NCBI RefSeq assembly: GCF_037893185.1
Contig: NZ_CP140772.1
Location: forward strand, 2,046,001 to 2,110,000
Direction of reading: 5' to 3'
Source: Chitinophaga sp. 180180018-3
GTDB taxonomy: Bacteria > Bacteroidota > Bacteroidia > Chitinophagales > Chitinophagaceae
DNA length: 64,000 nucleotides
Both the position numbers and the translations under genes were made by a program. Each line of letters starts with the position of its first letter. The stretch's first letter is position 1. The notes under the pieces are model-generated. The model saw only the letters and a list, made by a program, of their open reading frames with translations. It was not told the DNA's origin and made no database searches. Below are positions 61,559-64,000 of the stretch, in pieces.

Positions 61559-62134
61559 ATGCACAGAAGAGACGCAATCAGGAATGTGGCGATATTGTTG
61601 GGGACCGCCATTTCCGCTTCCACGTTATCAGCTTTGGAAAGCTGTACCGGTTCCGGCCCGAAAAACTATGATTTACAAAAGCCGGAAACGAAAACCCTGC
61701 TGGCGGAGATCGCGGAAACTATCATACCTAAAACCAGCACGCCTGGAGCGAAGGATGCCAAGGTAGAGGAATTTATCATCACCATGATGAACGACTGCTA
61801 TAAGAAAGAAGATCAGAAGATCTTCCTCGATGGGTTGTCCAAGATCAATGAAGCCAGCCAGAAGCAATATAAGAAAGGCTTCATGGATATCACTCCTGAG
61901 CAGCGTACCGAACTCCTCACTGCGATCGAGAAAGAGCGTGTAGATTATAATAAGCGTAAAGATAAAAAAGAAGGAGACCCTACCCATTACTTCCAGTACA
62001 TGAAAGAACTGACCCTTCTCGGCTATTTCACTTCTGAGCCGGGTGCCACCAAGGCGCTTCGTTATGTACCGGTGCCGGGTAAATTTGAAGGGTGCACGCC
62101 TTACACCAAAGGTGAAAAGGCCTGGGCCATGTAG
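61559..62134 (+). CDS. Gluconate 2-dehydrogenase subunit 3-like protein (dehydrogenase small subunit)
   Basis: 191 residues from the Met at 61559 (MHRRDAIRNVAILLG). The frame opens upstream through a TTG, but only this start gives a twin-arginine-type export signal (RRDAIRN, then a hydrophobic stretch), with SALESC as a possible lipobox-like site. The body (LLAEIAETIIPKTSTPGAKD, EFIITMMNDCY, LLGYFTSEPGATKALRYVPV) matches PF13618. In FAD-dependent sugar dehydrogenases this subunit carries the catalytic subunit through the Tat route. The catalytic GMC gene follows 38 bases later. Confidence 0.88.
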   Translation: MHRRDAIRNVAILLGTAISASTLSALESCTGSGPKNYDLQKPETKTLLAEIAETIIPKTSTPGAKDAKVEEFIITMMNDCYKKEDQKIFLDGLSKINEASQKQYKKGFMDITPEQRTELLTAIEKERVDYNKRKDKKEGDPTHYFQYMKELTLLGYFTSEPGATKALRYVPVPGKFEGCTPYTKGEKAWAM

Positions 62135-62172
62135 TCAATTAACCTTCTTTTTCAACTCTTAGAACGCAAATC

Positions 62173-63870
62173 ATGAACCTGAATATTAAAGCCCAGGAAC
62201 AAAATACATATGATGCCATCGTGATTGGCTCCGGTGTGAGTGGTGGTTGGGCCGCCAAGGAACTTACCGAAAAAGGTTTGAAAGTGCTGATGCTCGACCG
62301 CGGTAAGCAACTGGTGCATGTCAAAGACTATGAAACCGCTACCATGGATCCCTGGCAGTTTAAGCACCGCGGCCGTATCACTGTTGATCAACGTGAAACG
62401 CATCCCAAACTGAGCCGCGACTATCCATATAGCGAGCATAACGAAAAATACTGGATCAACGATTCAGAAAGTCCTTATAACGAGGTAAAACGTTTCGACT
62501 GGTACCGTCCGGATATCGTTGGTGGTAAGTCAATCATGTGGGGACGTCAGTCCTACCGCCTCAGCGATATCGATTTTGAAGCGAACCTGAAAGATGGAAT
62601 TGCAGTTGACTGGCCGATCCGTTATAAAGACATTGCCCCCTGGTACGATTATGTGGAAAAATTTGCCGGTATCAGCGGTAGCCGTGAAGGTTTGCCACAG
62701 TTGCCTGATGGTCAGTTTATGCCTGCCATGGAAATGAACTGTGTGGAAAAAGATATAAAGAAAAAAGTAGAAGAGCATTTCAAGGGCCGTATCATTACAA
62801 TGGGCCGTGTGGCGAATATCACGCAACCACTGCCTGGCCGTGAGAAATGCCAGTACCGCAACCTCTGCAGCCGCGGATGTCCGTTCGGAGCTTATTTCAG
62901 TACCCAGTCATCTACACTGCCGGCAGCAATGGCCACCGGCAACCTCACCCTTCGTCCGGATTCCATTGTGAATGCTGTTATCTATGATGATAAGCAGGGG
63001 AAAGCTACCGGAGTGAGAGTGATCGACAAGCATACCAAGCAAACAGTTGAATATTACGCGAAGATCATTTTCATCAACGGTTCTACCCTGGGTTCTACCT
63101 TTGTGATGATGAACTCTATTTCTTCCCGTTTCCCCAATGGGCTGGGCAACGATAGCGGTGTGCTGGGTAAATTCCTCATGGATCACCATTTCCGCACCGG
63201 TGCTTCGGGTACCGCAGAAGGATTTGAAGATAAATACTATTTCGGTCGCCGTGCAAACGGGATTTATGTTCCGCGTTATCGCAACCTCAATGGCGATAAG
63301 CGGGATTATATCCGCGGCTTTGGCTACCAGGGCGGCGCCGGTCGCTCCAATTGGGCGCGCGGCGTAGCTGAAATGGGCGTAGGTAAAGACTTTAAGGATT
63401 CCCTGTCAGAACCAGGCCAGTGGAGTATTGGTTTGGGCGGATTCGGAGAGTGCCTGCCTTATGAAAATAACGTGGTTACCCTGGATAGCTCCGTAAAAGA
63501 TGCATGGGGCCAGCCGGTACTGAAATTCGATGCTGAGTTCAGGGAGAATGAGAAGAAAATGAGGGTGGATATGATGAACGATGCGGCCGAAATGCTGGAA
63601 GCAGCTGGCGTAAAGAATGTAAAAACGTATGATAACGGTTCTTATCCTGGTATGGCTATCCACGAAATGGGTACTGCCCGTATGGGACGCGATCCTAAAA
63701 CATCCGTATTGAATGCCTTTAACCAGATGCACGCAGTAAAGAACGTGTTCGTTACTGATGGCGCCTGCATGACGTCTGCGTCCTGTGTGAATCCATCACT
63801 GACGTATATGGCGTTGACAGCACGTGCAGCGGATTATGCAGTAAAGGAATTGAAGAAAGGAAATATTTAA
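62173..63870 (+). CDS. GMC-family FAD dehydrogenase catalytic subunit with 3Fe-4S-type Cys motif
   Basis: 565 residues without its own signal. The FAD-binding GxGxxG is in AIVIGSGVSGGWAAKELTEKG; the active-site region ends with HEMGTARMGRDP and SSCVNPSLTYMALTARAA-like sequence (His and Asn of the GMC family). Cys226, Cys232 and Cys236 form C-x5-C-x3-C in a CQYRNLCSRGC stretch, the spacing of the three ligands of the 3Fe-4S cluster in bacterial FAD-glucose dehydrogenases. With the small subunit just upstream this makes a periplasmic, membrane-linked sugar or alcohol dehydrogenase. The electron acceptor (often a cytochrome c subunit) and the substrate are not visible here. Confidence 0.9.
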   Translation: MNLNIKAQEQNTYDAIVIGSGVSGGWAAKELTEKGLKVLMLDRGKQLVHVKDYETATMDPWQFKHRGRITVDQRETHPKLSRDYPYSEHNEKYWINDSESPYNEVKRFDWYRPDIVGGKSIMWGRQSYRLSDIDFEANLKDGIAVDWPIRYKDIAPWYDYVEKFAGISGSREGLPQLPDGQFMPAMEMNCVEKDIKKKVEEHFKGRIITMGRVANITQPLPGREKCQYRNLCSRGCPFGAYFSTQSSTLPAAMATGNLTLRPDSIVNAVIYDDKQGKATGVRVIDKHTKQTVEYYAKIIFINGSTLGSTFVMMNSISSRFPNGLGNDSGVLGKFLMDHHFRTGASGTAEGFEDKYYFGRRANGIYVPRYRNLNGDKRDYIRGFGYQGGAGRSNWARGVAEMGVGKDFKDSLSEPGQWSIGLGGFGECLPYENNVVTLDSSVKDAWGQPVLKFDAEFRENEKKMRVDMMNDAAEMLEAAGVKNVKTYDNGSYPGMAIHEMGTARMGRDPKTSVLNAFNQMHAVKNVFVTDGACMTSASCVNPSLTYMALTARAADYAVKELKKGNI

Positions 63871-63883
63871 TTACAATAAGGGG

Positions 63884-63925
63884 CGGTCAGGTGATTAGCT
63901 TTCGAAAGAAAGCTATGCCTGACCG
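63884..63925 (+). terminator. Strong hairpin between the two GMC genes
   Basis: Outer stem CGGTCAGG/CCTGACCG and inner stem AGCTTTC/GAAAGCT (loop GAAA) form one long hairpin with small internal loops, followed by a T-rich stretch (CGTTCGTTTTAA). It may partly end transcription or protect the upstream mRNA, and so reduce expression of the second GMC gene. Confidence 0.65.
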
Positions 63926-63955
63926 TCGTTCGTTTTAACGGGTAAATGAAATCTT

Positions 63956-64000
63956 ATGAATCTCAATATAAAAGCTGAGAAAGAAAATACCTATGATGCC
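63956..64000 (+). CDS. Second GMC-family dehydrogenase subunit, N-terminal fragment
   Basis: Only 15 codons are inside the window (MNLNIKAEKENTYDA). They match the first 15 residues of the preceding GMC gene (MNLNIKAQEQNTYDA) at 12 positions, so a tandem paralogue begins here. The rest runs off the right edge. It starts 85 bases after the first GMC stop, behind the hairpin at 63884-63925. Confidence 0.75.
   Translation, partial: MNLNIKAEKENTYDA

Noticed and set aside
1..64000. CRISPR arrays, prophage, IS elements, tRNA and rRNA
   Set aside because: No regularly spaced identical repeats, transposase or integrase genes, or cloverleaf-type sequences were seen. The only repeated sequences are the palindrome family and the short motifs listed.

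Overview
This window is ordinary chromosomal sequence from a member of the Bacteroidota, most probably a Chitinophagaceae bacterium close to Chitinophaga (the genus is inferred from protein style). The evidence is a SusC/SusD outer-membrane pair, DUF3857, DUF4838 and DUF4350 proteins, many Cys-type lipoproteins and secreted proteins, and promoters matching the Bacteroidota form TTG-N19-TAnnTTTG. Three of those promoters match both boxes exactly (upstream of tetR, of a leader RNA, and of the DUF4878 lipoprotein gene). I see no phage, insertion sequence, CRISPR array, tRNA or rRNA.

Layout. 1-6.3 kb: the start of a susD gene, susC, and a divergent S9 peptidase. 6.3-9.5 kb: a small membrane protein, two beta-barrel proteins and an aldose-1-epimerase-like enzyme, with two long palindromic repeats. 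9.5-15.9 kb: an RND efflux operon (tolC, membrane fusion protein, pump) behind a tetR gene, with shared operator-like sites. 15.9-24.1 kb: a DUF4838 lipoprotein, two large signalling kinases and a YncE-like propeller. 24.2-30.3 kb: an HAD phosphatase, a Nudix-type regulator, a GDPD/alkaline phosphatase fusion, a small alpha/beta hydrolase preceded by a candidate leader RNA, a stand-alone DUF4350 protein and queG. 30.4-35.7 kb: two DUF3857/transglutaminase paralogues and a DUF937-OmpA protein. 36-46 kb: clpB, guaD, two sigma/anti-sigma pairs, an NlpC/P60 peptidase, ppa, a DUF4878 lipoprotein, phoH and purE. 46-50 kb: a multi-PAS kinase with a CheY-like regulator, and rpe. 50-56 kb: a threonine operon (thrA, thrB, thrC, probably continuing into a TPR lipoprotein and rpe) led by a 14-residue thr leader peptide. 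56.5-59 kb: hmgA and hppD for tyrosine breakdown. 59.5-64 kb: a secreted protein, a small membrane protein, an L,D-transpeptidase, and a periplasmic dehydrogenase module (small subunit, GMC catalytic subunit, start of a second GMC subunit).

The most interesting non-coding signals are: (1) a five-copy family of roughly 100-120 bp near-perfect palindromes, each touching or lying within a few bases of a stop codon, whose two arms match each other while differing between copies; (2) a Thr/Ile-rich leader peptide ahead of thrA; (3) a promoter-RNA-terminator unit just upstream of the alpha/beta hydrolase gene at 27.7-28.3 kb; (4) a 21-bp operator-like block shared by the tetR and tolC upstream regions; (5) repeated motifs in the long intergenic stretches upstream of susC and downstream of hppD.
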